From Crotalaria pallida (lineage: Eukaryota; Streptophyta; Magnoliopsida; Fabales; Fabaceae): a stretch of 64,000 bases of DNA. Positions 34,001-45,162 of the stretch are shown one piece after another. Positions within the stretch are counted from its first letter, which is position 1; each line of letters begins with the position of its first letter. The stretch lies in assembly GCA_037953625.1 (NCBI GenBank), contig CM075650.1, positions 2,234,501 to 2,298,500 of the forward strand, written 5' to 3'. Made by a program: the position numbers and the translations under genes. The notes under the pieces are model-generated. The model had not been told where the DNA came from, ran no database searches, and was given only the letters and a program-made list of their open reading frames with translations.

Positions 34001-35139
34001 GGATCAGAGATCCACTTCCCCTCATCATTCATCAAAGTGTCTATATTATTTCTGCTCCGCCGAATTAAAGAGGATTGGTGGAAAAATTTAGTATTTCTAT
34101 CTCCCAACATAATCCACTTTGACTTGGATTGATGGAACCAGTAAGCCTCCTCCTGAAGAATAACATGATTGTACTCATCCCAAAGAGCCTGCCTGAGATC
34201 AAGAAGATAGGGATTAAAAGAAGACGCAAGAGCACGCTGAATTCCATCAAGGCGATTAAGAATCCGACGCTTCTTTTTAAAAATGTTACCAAAAACATCC
34301 TTATTCCAATCAGAAATTAGATCAGTAAACCGACTCATATTCTCAACCCAGCTACTAGAGATAACCCAAGCACGTTTAACCTGATCAGGAAAATCCGGGT
34401 GAGAAAGCCAAGGCGACAAGAATTTAAAGTATCTTCTTGGAGCAGTTCGGTTAACCTCAAGTCTCAACCATAGAGCAGTATGATCAGAAGATGGCAAAGT
34501 TAAATTAATCATAGAGAAATGAGAAAAAGCAAGAAGCCAACTAGAATTTGCCACTACACGGTCAAGCCTCACCATAAGGTCTCCACGCTGCCAAGTAAAA
34601 GGTGGCCCTTTGAAACCCACATCCTGCAAACCACACTCCTCTAAGCAAGAAAGAAATCTAGAGCTGGCTGCATAATTGAAAGGCCTACCTCCACTTTTTT
34701 CATGAGCAAATAAAGCTTGATTAAAGTCACCACCCAAACACCAAGGTCCAGAAATAGAACTGCTAAAATTACGAAGATCCATCCAGAGGGAGGAGCGAAG
34801 ATGCTCTTGAGGACTAGCATAAACAATAGAAAACACCCAATCAACTTCCCTTGTCTTACACTGAAGATGAACCACAAAGGATGAATAATGAATGACATTA
34901 ATACTAACACGCGAACGTTTCCATAAACACCAAATGCCACCATAAAAGCCCACAGCATCAACACAAAAGGAGTCATCGAAGCCCAGCCTATTAATAATAG
35001 CAGAAGCTCTAGCCCCGCTAATTCGAGGCTCCAAAATAGCTAAGAAATCAATACCATAAAAACGCTTACAATCCCTAATAAGACCAGGGAAAGATTTTTT
35101 TCCAGCACCACGACCGTTCCAAATAATCGAATTCATCAT
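31038..35139 (-). pseudogene. LINE ORF2: endonuclease / reverse transcriptase / RNase H, disabled
   Basis: The first likely ATG (35139) begins MMNSIIWNGRGAGKK, 37 bases after the ORF1 stop; the frame is open further upstream and overlaps ORF1. Endonuclease motifs are LEPRISG, GGDFNQA and LPSSDHTALW. Reverse transcriptase motifs are APGPDGMHAIFFK, RPISLCNVIYK, LDLEKAYDRLKW, RGLRQGDPLSPYIF and the catalytic FADD at about 33095. A Cys/His region (CPRCGRATETLLHILRDC) follows near 31905, then RNase H (LNVDGSF, REANRAADFLANLG). Lesions: a one-base frame loss in the A-run near 33833-33836 between endonuclease and reverse transcriptase; an in-frame TGA at 31691-31693 where related proteins have Trp; a frame change near 31292-31296 inside RNase H. 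The family is secure. Confidence 0.9.
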
Positions 35140-35176
35140 GATAAGAAAAATAAAGAAAAACCCAAACCAGGTTGAA

Positions 35177-36999
35177 TTAGACATTAGAAGCAGCAGCTCC
35201 TCGTTCCATACACTGGGTTTCACCAGCAGAAATAACCACGGTGGAGACATCCCCACTCTCATCATTAGGACCTGTGGATATCACACAGTCAGGAGGCTTC
35301 GGTTGATGACCCGCAGACGGTGAGCTCCTTGAATTCAAGGCATTCGCAAAAGCAATTTCCTCTTCCGAAGGTTGAACCACAAATTGGTTTAGAAAATTCC
35401 TAGAAGCCTTTGTTTCTTCAAACGCTGCTTCAATTTCTTTTTGTTTCAGATTCATGATTCTAAGTATCTCAGCCTCCTTTTTCCTAGCGACAACCTTATC
35501 ACAAGCATTTGAGGGAAAAGAGGAACTCGAGGCTACAATGGTAGACTTCTTTGTCTGAACCTTAGGCTTGGTCAACACCTTAGTCTTAGAAACTTGACTC
35601 TTATTATTGCGGGCCATAGAATTAGAAGTAGCCAACTTATTAGAAATGGGCTTAGGCAAATTTGGTTGGCCCAAATTCGGTTGTGATACTACAGGGCTCA
35701 AAACCACGTCTAAAGGAGTAGATGGAGTTTCAATAGCATTTGGCACGTGGCTATCAGTTTGGAGAACAGCAAAACGGGACCCATAAGTAGTGGATAAAAT
35801 ATTCCTTCCCACACTTTTAGGAACATGATTGCGGCGGTTATTATGTTTTGTTGCAATCATCCATGGGCCAAAATTTGATTCAGTGGAAGTCAACTCGGGA
35901 TCAACCTTCTTTGCGGAAATCACGTCATCCTCACCTACAGATTCGGGATTATGAACATGCTCCTTCGACACAACCTGCACATCAGTATCCACCGTGGATT
36001 TGCCTGGAACCGCCGCGCCGGAAACACCAACAGAAGGGGTAATCACGAGAAGACCCTCTGGACAGTTGTCCTTTCTATGCCCAAAACGACCGCAATGAAA
36101 AAAAATGAGATGTAATCCCTCATATTCTATTTTATATTCTTCTCCCAAGGCTTCAATCACAGGAACCAACTTGTTTCTCAAATCCACCTCCACACAAATT
36201 CGTGCGAATTTAGCCCTAGAATGAATTGACGTATGTTCATCCACTTTAAGCATAGTGCCTAGGCTATTTCCAACTCGCCATAAGAATTTTTTATATTCGA
36301 AAGTTCCACGGGGAGGGCTGGAATTCGAACCCAAACAGCAATCCTTCCATACTCATGCTTTGAAGGTTTAAAATTCGGTCTCCATCGTTGCACTTGAATA
36401 TAATGATCCGCATACCGCCAAGGACCTTCAAAAAGAGCATGCTTATAATCCCCTTGATCCTGGAAGGTGACCAGAAAATACCCCTCACTCAAATCAACCA
36501 CACTTATCCCAGCATGAATTGCCCAGATACGTTGGAGTTTAGCTTCCATGAAGCGAAGAGCCACATTCTTCCCAATGAGATTCACGATGAGAGCATTCTT
36601 CCAAGGTCTGCACCACTCTTCATACTCTTCATGGGACACTTCAATCACTGGACGCATTACAAACTCCTTACCATCATCTTTCGCACGTAATTCCTCTTCC
36701 AAAAACGGACATAACTCTTCTTGAACCATCTGTATTATCTCTTTAGCATTCGGTTTATACCCCTCACCCTTCATGGCAATTTCTCGATATGATGGTTTCT
36801 CATGATCAGCAGTAACCTGTTCTTTTCCTTCACCATCCTGTTCTTTCCCATCACCAACATCAGAGATAAGATCATCCATAATGGATTCAGAACACAACAT
36901 ATCATCATTAGGTTTAGGCTTTTTATTGCTACGAGCGAGTAAATCTTCTTCCTCGGAAGAACATTTGTCACAGAGTTCTTCAGAAGGAGAGAGCGTCAT
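35177..36999 (-). pseudogene. LINE ORF1: nucleic-acid-binding protein with CCHC knuckle, frameshifted
   Basis: Starts at ATG 36999. The first part (about 246 codons) ends with the region typical of plant LINE ORF1 (WRPNFKPSKHEYGRIAVWVR), equivalent to the DUF4283-type RNA-binding domain. A one-base frame change near 36300-36305 shifts the frame; the second part continues with KKFLWRVGNSLGTMLKVDE, a zinc knuckle (CGRFGHRKDNCPEG) and a long polar tail ending at 35177. ORF1 proteins coat LINE RNA and assist its integration. Apart from the frameshift it reads without stops. Confidence 0.85.
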
Positions 37000-37085
37000 A
37001 CTATTTTATTCGGAGAAAATAAGGATACATGGTCAAATATTATCCTGTTGTTTCCAATTTCTAGTTTATTAGCCTATAAATAGTA

Positions 37086-37450
37086 CTCCTTTTATTTTAT
37101 TATCTTGGTAAAAAGATGTCTTTTTGTCCAAAATTAAAGTAAATATAATAAATAAAAAATCTTAAAAATTATATTGTATCTGATATCATATCTATGATTA
37201 AGTAAATAAGGAAAGACAAATTTATTTTTTTTTTAAAAAAGAAAGATATGATGATTCATTAAGTTTTAATATTTTTAATTCTCTAATCGTTTATGGAATT
37301 TAGATTAATGTAACATGTATTAATTGTAAAGATATTAAAATTTGTGTAATGGTAATTTATAATTAATAAGTGAATCATGCATTACATTATACTCTCTTAT
37401 TTTCGTTGACTATCAGATTGACATTTACCAAGACAATGAAAAAGACGGAG
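37086..37450. mobile_element. Stowaway-like MITE, same family as the one around 49376
   Basis: Left CTCCTTTTATTTTATTATCT with TTGGTAAAAAG, and right TTTACCAAGACAATG ending GACGGAG, are inverted, with TA at both flanks. It begins 18 bp outside the LINE target duplication. Confidence 0.65.
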
Positions 37451-37726
37451 TAGCTCATTTCTAGATAATCGGGTCAAAAAACACTTGCACAAATCCTCAT
37501 AATCTCAAACACACACCATATTCATAAGATTGACCCAGTTGCGCGGGTGGATATCCTGATTATTAAAAAAAATAAAATCAAGTACCTAATGCCACTCGCT
37601 TTTTAACATCAGAGTCTACTCCTTTACTTTTACTTTCATTTACATTTCATTTACTCACGTTCATTTTTCTTGCAATGTTACTTTACATGAAGTTTATGTT
37701 CTGACATTTTCTTAGAGTATTGAAAC

Positions 37727-38746
37727 TAGGGGTGTAAGTGATCCGGTCCTGGACTGCGAGACCGGTCGGAGCGGACCGGACCGGACCGAAAAATATGATC
37801 TGGTCTGTTCTCACGGTTCGATCCGATCTGGATATTTCTAGACCGTTCTCAATTGGTCCGATCCACGGTCTCACAAATTTTGAGACCACCAAGATCGGAC
37901 CAGACTGATAGCTGAAATATTAAAAAAAAATAATAAAATAAAACTCACATAGTCTGATAGTCACACTCACACAACCTCATAAGTCATAAACCATTAAACC
38001 CTAGTCTGGCTCTCTCTCTCTCTCTCTCTACACACTTCACCCTCTCACTTACCTCCCATCGTTGCCGCCGCCACCTCTGTCGAGCTGTTGGCCCACTCGT
38101 TTCCATGCTCCGAGGTGACTCGCCTGAGTCCCATGAACCTGCCATTCTCGCTTTTGCTTTGCCGAGGTGTCGAGCTGTTGCTTTGCCGTCGCCGTCGTGG
38201 TCTCCCTTCTCCCTGTCGTCGCCATCGCTCGCGGTCCACCAGATCGGTGTCCCTCTTTCTTCCTCCGATTACCAGATTGGTGTCCCTCTTTCTTCAGATC
38301 GGTGTCCCTCTTTCTTCCTCCGATTCCACCCTCTTTCCTCCTCTTTCTTCCTCCAATTCCTTCCTCCGATTCTAGCCTCTTTCTTCCTCTTTCTTCCTTC
38401 CTCCGATTCTACCCTCTTTCTTCCTCCGATTCCACCAGATTCCACCAAATTCGCGTCTTTCTCTCCCTCCTCCCTCCGATCCGATCCGCCGTTGCCGCCT
38501 AAGAACCAAGCAGCTCCTTGTGCTGCTGGAAGAAGGCTGCTACAAGTGAAAAACACAATTTAAAAAAAAAAAGACCTTTAACCATGATGGTCTAAATGGA
38601 CCGGACCGTAACGGTCCAGACCATTACGGTCCGATCCGGTCTTTGCATATGAAAAACGTTGGGACCGGACCGGACCATCTTAATTTAATCGGTCCGGTCC
38701 CTAAAGTCCATTAAAGATCAGATCAGACCGGACCGTTACACCCCTA
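37727..38746. mobile_element. Non-autonomous hAT-type DNA transposon, 1020 bp
   Basis: Perfect 11-bp inverted ends TAGGGGTGTAA and TTACACCCCTA, with a perfect 8-bp duplication ATTGAAAC (37719-37726 and 38747-38754). Both subterminal zones are packed with GGACCGGACC / GGTCCGATCC words. The centre (38045-38560) is GC-richer, with a CT-repeat and many TTTCTTCCTCCGATTC-like units; its Ser/Pro-rich open frames are products of that repetition, not a recognisable gene. Confidence 0.9.
38009..38028. repeat. (CT)n microsatellite
   Basis: Ten CT units inside the hAT element. Confidence 0.85.
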
Positions 38747-38754
38747 ATTGAAAC

Positions 38755-39135
38755 TGATTACTTGGGGTGGTCTTAACCAATTCTCATATAAACGCATAGA
38801 GTTACAAGATTGGTTACAAGTTAGTCATATAATTGTTTAACAATCACTCTTTTCATTAATCATATTAAACCTTCAACGCATAAGGTTTACAAGTCTTTAA
38901 AATATATTTGGCACCAAAGAGTGGGTCATATACCAATTCAATCGCTGATAACATTTTTAGTGATCCAAATTGATCAATGTAACATCTGCCATTATTTATC
39001 CCTAAAATCTTATAAAAATTTTATAGAGCTTTTACATAAATGATATATAAATAATCATATAAGTATTTATGCCCAATTATTTGGTCTTAAATGGTTATAA
39101 ATCTTTAATACTATATATATATTTTTGAAGAGATA
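38755..39135. other. Intergenic DNA
   Basis: No supported feature. Confidence 0.4.
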
Positions 39136-39152
39136 TGTTTTGGAGTAATTTA

Positions 39153-39254
39153 TTTTTTTTTGTTTACATGGGAGGTCTGGGACTAGAACCCATGACCTGG
39201 GAGGGGGAAATCTTAAGTGTCCCTGCAGCCACAACTGAGCTGTCTTACGCGGAC
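39153..39254 (-). mobile_element. tRNA-derived SINE with 17-bp target duplication
   Basis: About 102 bp flanked by a perfect 17-bp direct repeat TGTTTTGGAGTAATTTA (39136-39152 and 39255-39271). On the minus strand it carries an A-box-like GCTCAGTTGTGG (39229-39240) and a B-box GGTTCTAGTCC (39180-39190), and it ends in an A run, seen as T at 39153-39160. It differs in sequence from the SINE at 6824-7262. Confidence 0.88.
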
Positions 39255-39271
39255 TGTTTTGGAGTAATTTA

Positions 39272-39765
39272 GATATAAAGTTAAGTTTAAGAAAAATGTA
39301 ATGTTTTAATATTGAAGATAAAAGGGTAAAATATATTTTTTTGGCAGTTTGAATTTTCAAGTTTTAACTTTTAAGTTGAGATAATGGGTTATCTATGCCT
39401 AATAACTGGTTATCCATGTAATTGAAGCAAACGGTGAATGATGAGTAGCAGCTGTTGTGGTGACATAACATCACCCGTTCCCTCTCCAGAATCACCTCTT
39501 CCATTTCTCGTTCATCTCTATAATCTTCCTAGCTATGAATACATTAGACTTATTTTCGAATTTCCATTTGTTTCATACTTCCTCTCTGAGTCTCAAACTC
39601 ATGTTCTAAACTCTCTCTGAGTTAGTAACACAAACTACACAAAATATAGTTCCAAACTTTTTTGGAAATTCTCTCTGGAGCAAAATCTTTTATTTTGGTA
39701 CCCTTTCAAAACAAAAAATCATTAAATTTCCATGAATTAAAAGATGTTTAAACCTATAAATATTA
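39272..39765. other. Intergenic DNA
   Basis: No gene recognised. A GGTACCCTTTCAAAA word near 39699 repeats the word found at the start of the next element. Confidence 0.4.
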
Positions 39766-40356
39766 GGGTTTACTTCGGTACCCTTTCAAAATAAAGGGTT
39801 TTGGTACTCTCTCATATTTTTCCAATCAAATCATGACAAGTACAATATACTACCATGTCAAAAAACAATGAGATATTCTTGGCACTCAACAAAGACTGAA
39901 AATTATATATTAAGATATTCTCCACTACTTTTTATATATTTTTTGTGCTAAAAAATCTACGCTAAATTTAGACGAAACATATTTTCTATGTGCTGAAGAT
40001 TATATCTCAACTGCAACAATACAATTTTTTAAGCTAATCAGAAAAATAAAAATACAGTGAAATGTTTTTTTTTTCATCGTTATTTAGCAAGAAAATTGAT
40101 ATCAGTGACATGATGCTGAGGTTGCTGGCCCAAGATGAATAAAAACTTGATATTAAGGTTCATGATTTGGGAGTGGTTGTGAATTGATTTAATTAAAAAA
40201 TCTTGCAAATAAGATCAGACATATTTGATTGCAAAATTTTATTAAACTTATACACTTTTTTCACATGGTAATATACTGCAGTTGTCATAATTTGATTGGA
40301 TAAATATGAGAGAGTACCAAAACCCTTTATTTTGAAAAGGTACCGAAGTAAAACCC
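39766..40356. mobile_element. MITE with ~75-bp inverted ends
   Basis: Left arm GGGTTTACTTCGGTACCCTT, continuing through AAAGGGTTTTGGTACTCTCT, is mirrored by AGAGAGTACCAAAACCCTTT and GGTACCGAAGTAAAACCC on the right. No clear target duplication was seen. Long arms suggest a MULE-derived element. Confidence 0.7.
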
Positions 40357-40734
40357 GGATTTTTTTTTACTGTAGTGTTGAAAATATAATATCTTTCAAA
40401 TAAATACAACCCTTACAAAATATAAATTAGAAGATAATATCATTGTACCAAAAAATGAGATGCAAAAATATATGGACATCTTACATAAATTTTCATAATA
40501 ATTGTTCTCTACGATTTTTCATATTTTGAAAAATATTGAACGATTTTCTCATTTTTAACGCTATCAAAAATATCATTAAGAAGCTTTTCTAAATCAAATT
40601 TTCTAAATCTTCTTTTCATGGGTGCAATGGAGTTGTAGTTCTATTAGTACATTCATTAAGCACTTGAGAGGAAGATTTTTCGGTAAAAGAATAATTCATT
40701 ACCAACGTGTATAATTCAGGAAAAAAAAATGGCC
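40357..40734. other. AT-rich intergenic DNA
   Basis: No supported feature. Confidence 0.4.
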
Positions 40735-43700
40735 ACAATCATAAACCTTGCCACCTTCTAGGAAGGGTTCAAAGTAAAAGATTAAGCCTAATCCTTAGGA
40801 AAGTTTGCCACCTTCTATGAAGGGTTCAAACAAAACCCAAGGACAAAGACAGATACAAAAAAAGAAGCTAAAGTTCCTGCCTAATCCTATCTACGAAAGA
40901 ATGATTAATACTCCTCGTGCGATCCATGAAAGTTCTACCATTCCTCTCCTCCCAGATGCGATATAGTAATGCTGTGAACATGGCGAAAACACATTTGTGC
41001 CTAGTCCTGTCACGAAAGGCTGATCGATTCCATCTTGTCCAATTATGATACTTGTAAGGCCATCTGTCAATTCCAATCCACATACAGCAGCATTCAAGGA
41101 GACTGTTGTTAGATCTAGTGTGCATGTGCATGTGGAGATTGTGAGATTTATTATGCAAGTGCATGGTTTTGATAATGACAAATGTTTTGAACAAGCTCAA
41201 GTCTTGGAGAAGCTCACCAAAGAACAACAAGCAACAATGATGAAGATAGAGCAAGCACATTAGATTCAATATGTGTATTGTTTGTAATATCTTTATTTTG
41301 AGTCTTAGAGTTTGATGAGTTTTGGGTAGAGTTAGTGGAGGGTAGTGAATCTCTATCAAGTGCATGATCATATTATAATTTGAGTATTTCACTTAACCTA
41401 AATCAATAGGCGGCTTAAAGGTTTGAAAGGAAAGGTTTAGTTTTGAGAAAACAAGTTTTTAGAAGTGTTTTTACAGCCTTTAATCGATTAAGGAAAGCAA
41501 TAATCGATTAACAGACTTTAGCATCAGTGATTAATCGATTAACAGGAAGGCTTAATCGATTAACTGGAATTAAACAGTGGTTAATCGATTAACCTGAGAT
41601 GCTAATCGATTAGCACGTGCAGAACAACTTTTTAAAATAGCTTTTCACATCTCAAAATCAGTTTTAATGTTTTCCAAACTTTTGGGTATTCTATATGAAC
41701 CTTTTTCCTAATCATTGTGATTAACTAACTTCATTTTTCATATCATTCTAGAAAGATCAAAGCCACATTATTCTCTCAACTTTCTCTCTCACTTTTACAA
41801 AGATCAAAGTTCTTACTTTTCATATTCTTTGATCAAGAAGCTTTTGAATCTCAAGTGTAATTGTTCATATTTCTTGAGTGAGATTCAATTAGGATTTTTG
41901 GTTTGAATTGAGTTGTAATCATTGCAAGAGGCAAACTATCTACAACAAAGAAGAAGTCTTGGTGGTTGTTCATCAAGCAAACGAAGAAGAATTGGAAGTC
42001 TTGTTGTGAGGAATCAACAAGCAAGCCGAAGCCTTGATGTGGGGTTATCATCAAGCAAGAAGAGAAGATGTTAGATTAGAAGTTCAATAGGATTGCAAGA
42101 CAAGAGTGAGGTATCTCTTGGAGGCTATCAAGAAGGAAGTCTTGAGAGGCGGATTACTTGTAATTTAAGAATTCTAATTCCTTATTGAAGAAACTCTCTC
42201 TATTGTGATAGAGGGGACTGGATGTGGCTCTCGGTGGTTGAGAGTGAACCAGTATAAATATCTAAGCAAGCTTCTCTTCCCTTAACTCTTTTACTTTTGC
42301 TATTTCATATTGTTCTTGATTGAAAACCTAGAAAAGATTAATTTTCTATAATCGAATGAACTAGATTTTAATAGTTCTAATTGATTTGGGAAAACCTTTT
42401 CATAACCTAGGTAATCATTAACAATCTTGATGTTAATCAATTCCACGCTATCTCTGATCATATATATTAATTGATTGATTTTCGTTTTCGATTGAAAAGT
42501 GATTTTTCAGTTTTAACAGGGATTAATTGATTAACTGGGTGTGTTAATCGATTAACCAAAAATTAGTTGTCAGGCATTAATCGATTAACTAAAGCCTTAA
42601 TCGATTAACTGCTTCAGAATTTGTGAAAATCATTCGTTTTAATTGTTTCGATTTGTTTTACTCAAAAATCTTTCAAGGTTTCTTTAACATCTATTCAACC
42701 CCCCCTTCTAGGTGTTCTCCTAGTGTTGTTTAGTTAATTCACCCACCGATTGTAGTTCTTACAACTGCGACTCCAATTGCATTCAAAAAATAAATGATTC
42801 CTGGACTCAGCAGAAGTTAAACAAAGGCAACAATGATTAGGAATAAACATAAAACAAAATAACCTATCCAGAGTTTGTAACTTGCCAAGGGTAGCAAGCC
42901 AAGCTATAAAACAATGCTTATGAACATTCGCACTATTCCAAACCATTCTATACAAGGTAAAACTGCCTTGCTGATTATTAAGAAATAAGTACCCACTCTT
43001 GACAGTATAAACACCATCATGGGTTCCATTCCATCTATCATCATGATAACCTGCCTGAAGCTTATCTCTGACCTGGAGCACCTATTTCCAATGCCAACCT
43101 GCTCCCTGGTTTGCATTACACTCCCAGAAATCTTGATCCTTAATGTAGACCAAATGCATCCACCTAACCTAAAGATTGACTTTCTTCATAGCTTGATCCC
43201 AAACCTACTTGCCAATTGCTGCAATATTCCAAATGCAACTATCCTTTATGTTTAGGCCCCCAAATTTCCTGCTTTTACACACATCATTCCAAGCAACATT
43301 AGCCGAATAGTGACCTATGTCCTGCCTCCCCCAAAGGAAGCCCATGTAAAGCTTCTCAATATCTCTCGAAACAATTTTCGGAATAATAAAGACAGTAGCC
43401 CAATATGTTTGCAAACTCAATAACACTGAATTAATGAGACAACACCTCCCCTGATAAGACAACTTTCTAGTTTTCCAAATATTAATCCTCTTGGTCACTT
43501 TTCTACTAGTAAATGACAAGTAGATACAGACCATTTTCTAGCAGATAAAGGAAGACCAAGATATCTGAATGGGAAAACTCCCTTTTGGAAACCTGTTATC
43601 TCAATGAGCTCATCTTGCCTTTGTCTGGGAATACCTGCCATATAAATAGAGGACTTTTCATTACTGGCATGCAACCTTGATATACAAGAGAATTTATTAA

Positions 43701-45065
43701 AGGCCTGCATCAAAATATTGACACTAGCTGGATGACCCTTGCAAAAAATGATCAAATCATCAGCAAAATCTAAATTCACAAGCCTCAAATCCTTGCAAAG
43801 AGGATGAAACCTGAAATTTCTATGATGTGTAGCATGCTGCAAAATTCTAATTAAAATTTCCATGGACAACACAAAAATAAGGGGGGGGAGACAAGATCAC
43901 CCTGTCTGATGCCTCTGGACCCTGTAAATGAATGAGACTGTTGACCATTCAGAACAATTGAATAAGTCACAGTAGTGATACAAGCCATAATCCAAGCAAC
44001 AAATTTCTCAGGAAACCTGAAAGCAACTAGCATATGTTCAATAAATCTCCAGCTCAGGGTGTCATAGGCCTTCCTGATATCAATCTTCATCAAGCATCTG
44101 GGAGAGGCTCTGTGCCTACCATACAACCTTAATAGGTCTTGTGTAATAAGAACATTATGCACAATGCTTCTGCCTTTTACAAAAGCTGTTTGATTATCCT
44201 GTACAAGGCTAGGCAAAACACAGTTCAGTCTATTACAAATAATCTTAGTAATGCATTTATAAATAGAGTTACAACTTGTTATGGGTCTAAAGTCCTTAAC
44301 ATTGCCTAGATTATCAATCTTTGGAATCATAACCAAATTAGTTTGGTTAATCTCCCGCAGCATTCTGCCAGTGTGAAAGAAATCCTTCACCGCTGCACAA
44401 ACATCAAGTCTAACAATCTCCCAAGCCTCCTTAAAGAAGCTTGAGCCATGGCCATCTAGTCCAGGTGACCTGTCATGGTGAATAGAGAACAAAGCTACCT
44501 TAATCTCATCCTCTGTAATAGGCCTGATAAGTCTCAACTGCTGGTCACTATCAAGAATAGCACCCTCACTCATAATATTCTGGTCCCACTCCCATCCACC
44601 CTGTGATGCTGTGAACAACGATATGTAATACTCCTGAAAAGCATTATAGATATCATCCTGATTCGTAATTGTGGCACCCTGCTCATTCACAATACGCAAA
44701 AATTCTATTCATGTATTGCCTCCGATAGAAGTATGAAAGAGTCTAGAATTCTGATAACCTCCATTCAACCAATCCACCTTCGCCTTTTGTCTAAGGAAAG
44801 AAAAAGTTGCCTGACTAACTAACTGATACCAAGTTATGAGATCCTTTTCTTCAACTTGCAAAGCCATATCAAACAGCCTGTTAATCATCTCTGTTTGCAC
44901 AAAGTGAAGCCTGTCTCTGAGCTGAATCTCCTGTTTGTCTATATGTGCAAATACCTCCCTATTCAGCTTGGAAAGAGGTCTTCTCATAAGACGCAATTTA
45001 CTACAGTAGACCTTATACATATTACTCCCATCACACTCAATAGACCAGACTGTATGCACAATCAA
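40735..45065 (-). mobile_element. 5'-truncated LINE, decayed and split by an LTR-like insertion
   Basis: The minus strand from 45065 reads the ORF2 of a second LINE family, starting after the endonuclease. Reverse transcriptase motifs appear in order: RSPGLDGHGSSFFKEAW, FRPITSCNSIYKCITK, KIDIRKAYDTLSWRFIEH, GSRGIRQGDLVSP, NLDFADDLIIFCKG (catalytic FADD), PFRYLGLPLSARKW and the Cys/His end (ESRNHLFFEC). The frame is lost at a G8 run (43881-43888), there is an in-frame TGA at 44709-44711, and further breaks occur near 43500 and 43200. The tail resumes after an insertion at about 41082-42741 with IGIDRWPYKYHNW and LLYRIWEERNGRTF, ending at 40868. The 3' UTR (40735-40867) has two GCCACCTTCTA words. 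There is no RNase H, unlike the LINE at 31 kb. Confidence 0.82.
41082..42741 (+). mobile_element. LTR-like insertion (probable solo copia LTR) in the LINE
   Basis: It interrupts the LINE ORF2 between the ...NRWV (right) and WIGIDRW (left) coding blocks. It shares ordered landmarks with the LTR-like region at 24311-26801 and contains about ten TTAATCGATTAA-type palindromes in two clusters (41481-41613 and 42524-42608). Near its right end is TCAACCCCCCCTTCTAGG, a word typical of the end of plant copia LTRs. Exact ends are uncertain: CCCAC follows the right end and TCCAC precedes the left, a possible mutated 5-bp target duplication. Confidence 0.5.
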
Positions 45066-45138
45066 TGTATTTTATTATCTCACAATTTGTATGTGCTTTT
45101 ATTTGTTTTTTTTTACAAATTTTGATGTAAAGGTTTCA

Positions 45139-45162
45139 TATATATATATATATATATATATT
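45139..45162. repeat. (AT)n microsatellite
   Basis: Twelve AT units. Confidence 0.9.

Larger units (their letters stand above)
30994..37054 (-). mobile_element. Nearly complete L1-type LINE retrotransposon, ~6.06 kb
   Basis: A 13-bp direct duplication CAATTTCTAGTTT lies at 30981-30993 and 37055-37067; the last three T overlap the tail. On the minus strand the element starts close to the ORF1 start codon (55-nt leader), carries ORF1 then ORF2, and ends in a poly-A tail, seen as the T run at 30991-31002. ORF2 includes endonuclease, reverse transcriptase, a zinc-binding region and RNase H, the arrangement of plant L1 elements with acquired RNase H. Both ORFs are disabled by single-base lesions, so it is immobile now. 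Confidence 0.9.

Noticed and set aside
38088..38563. Ser/Pro/Phe-rich open frames up to 152 codons
   Set aside because: Low-complexity repeat core of a hAT element, open in several frames and on both strands.
39180..39240. tRNA gene
   Set aside because: Same reasoning: internal promoter boxes of a SINE with a target duplication and A tail.
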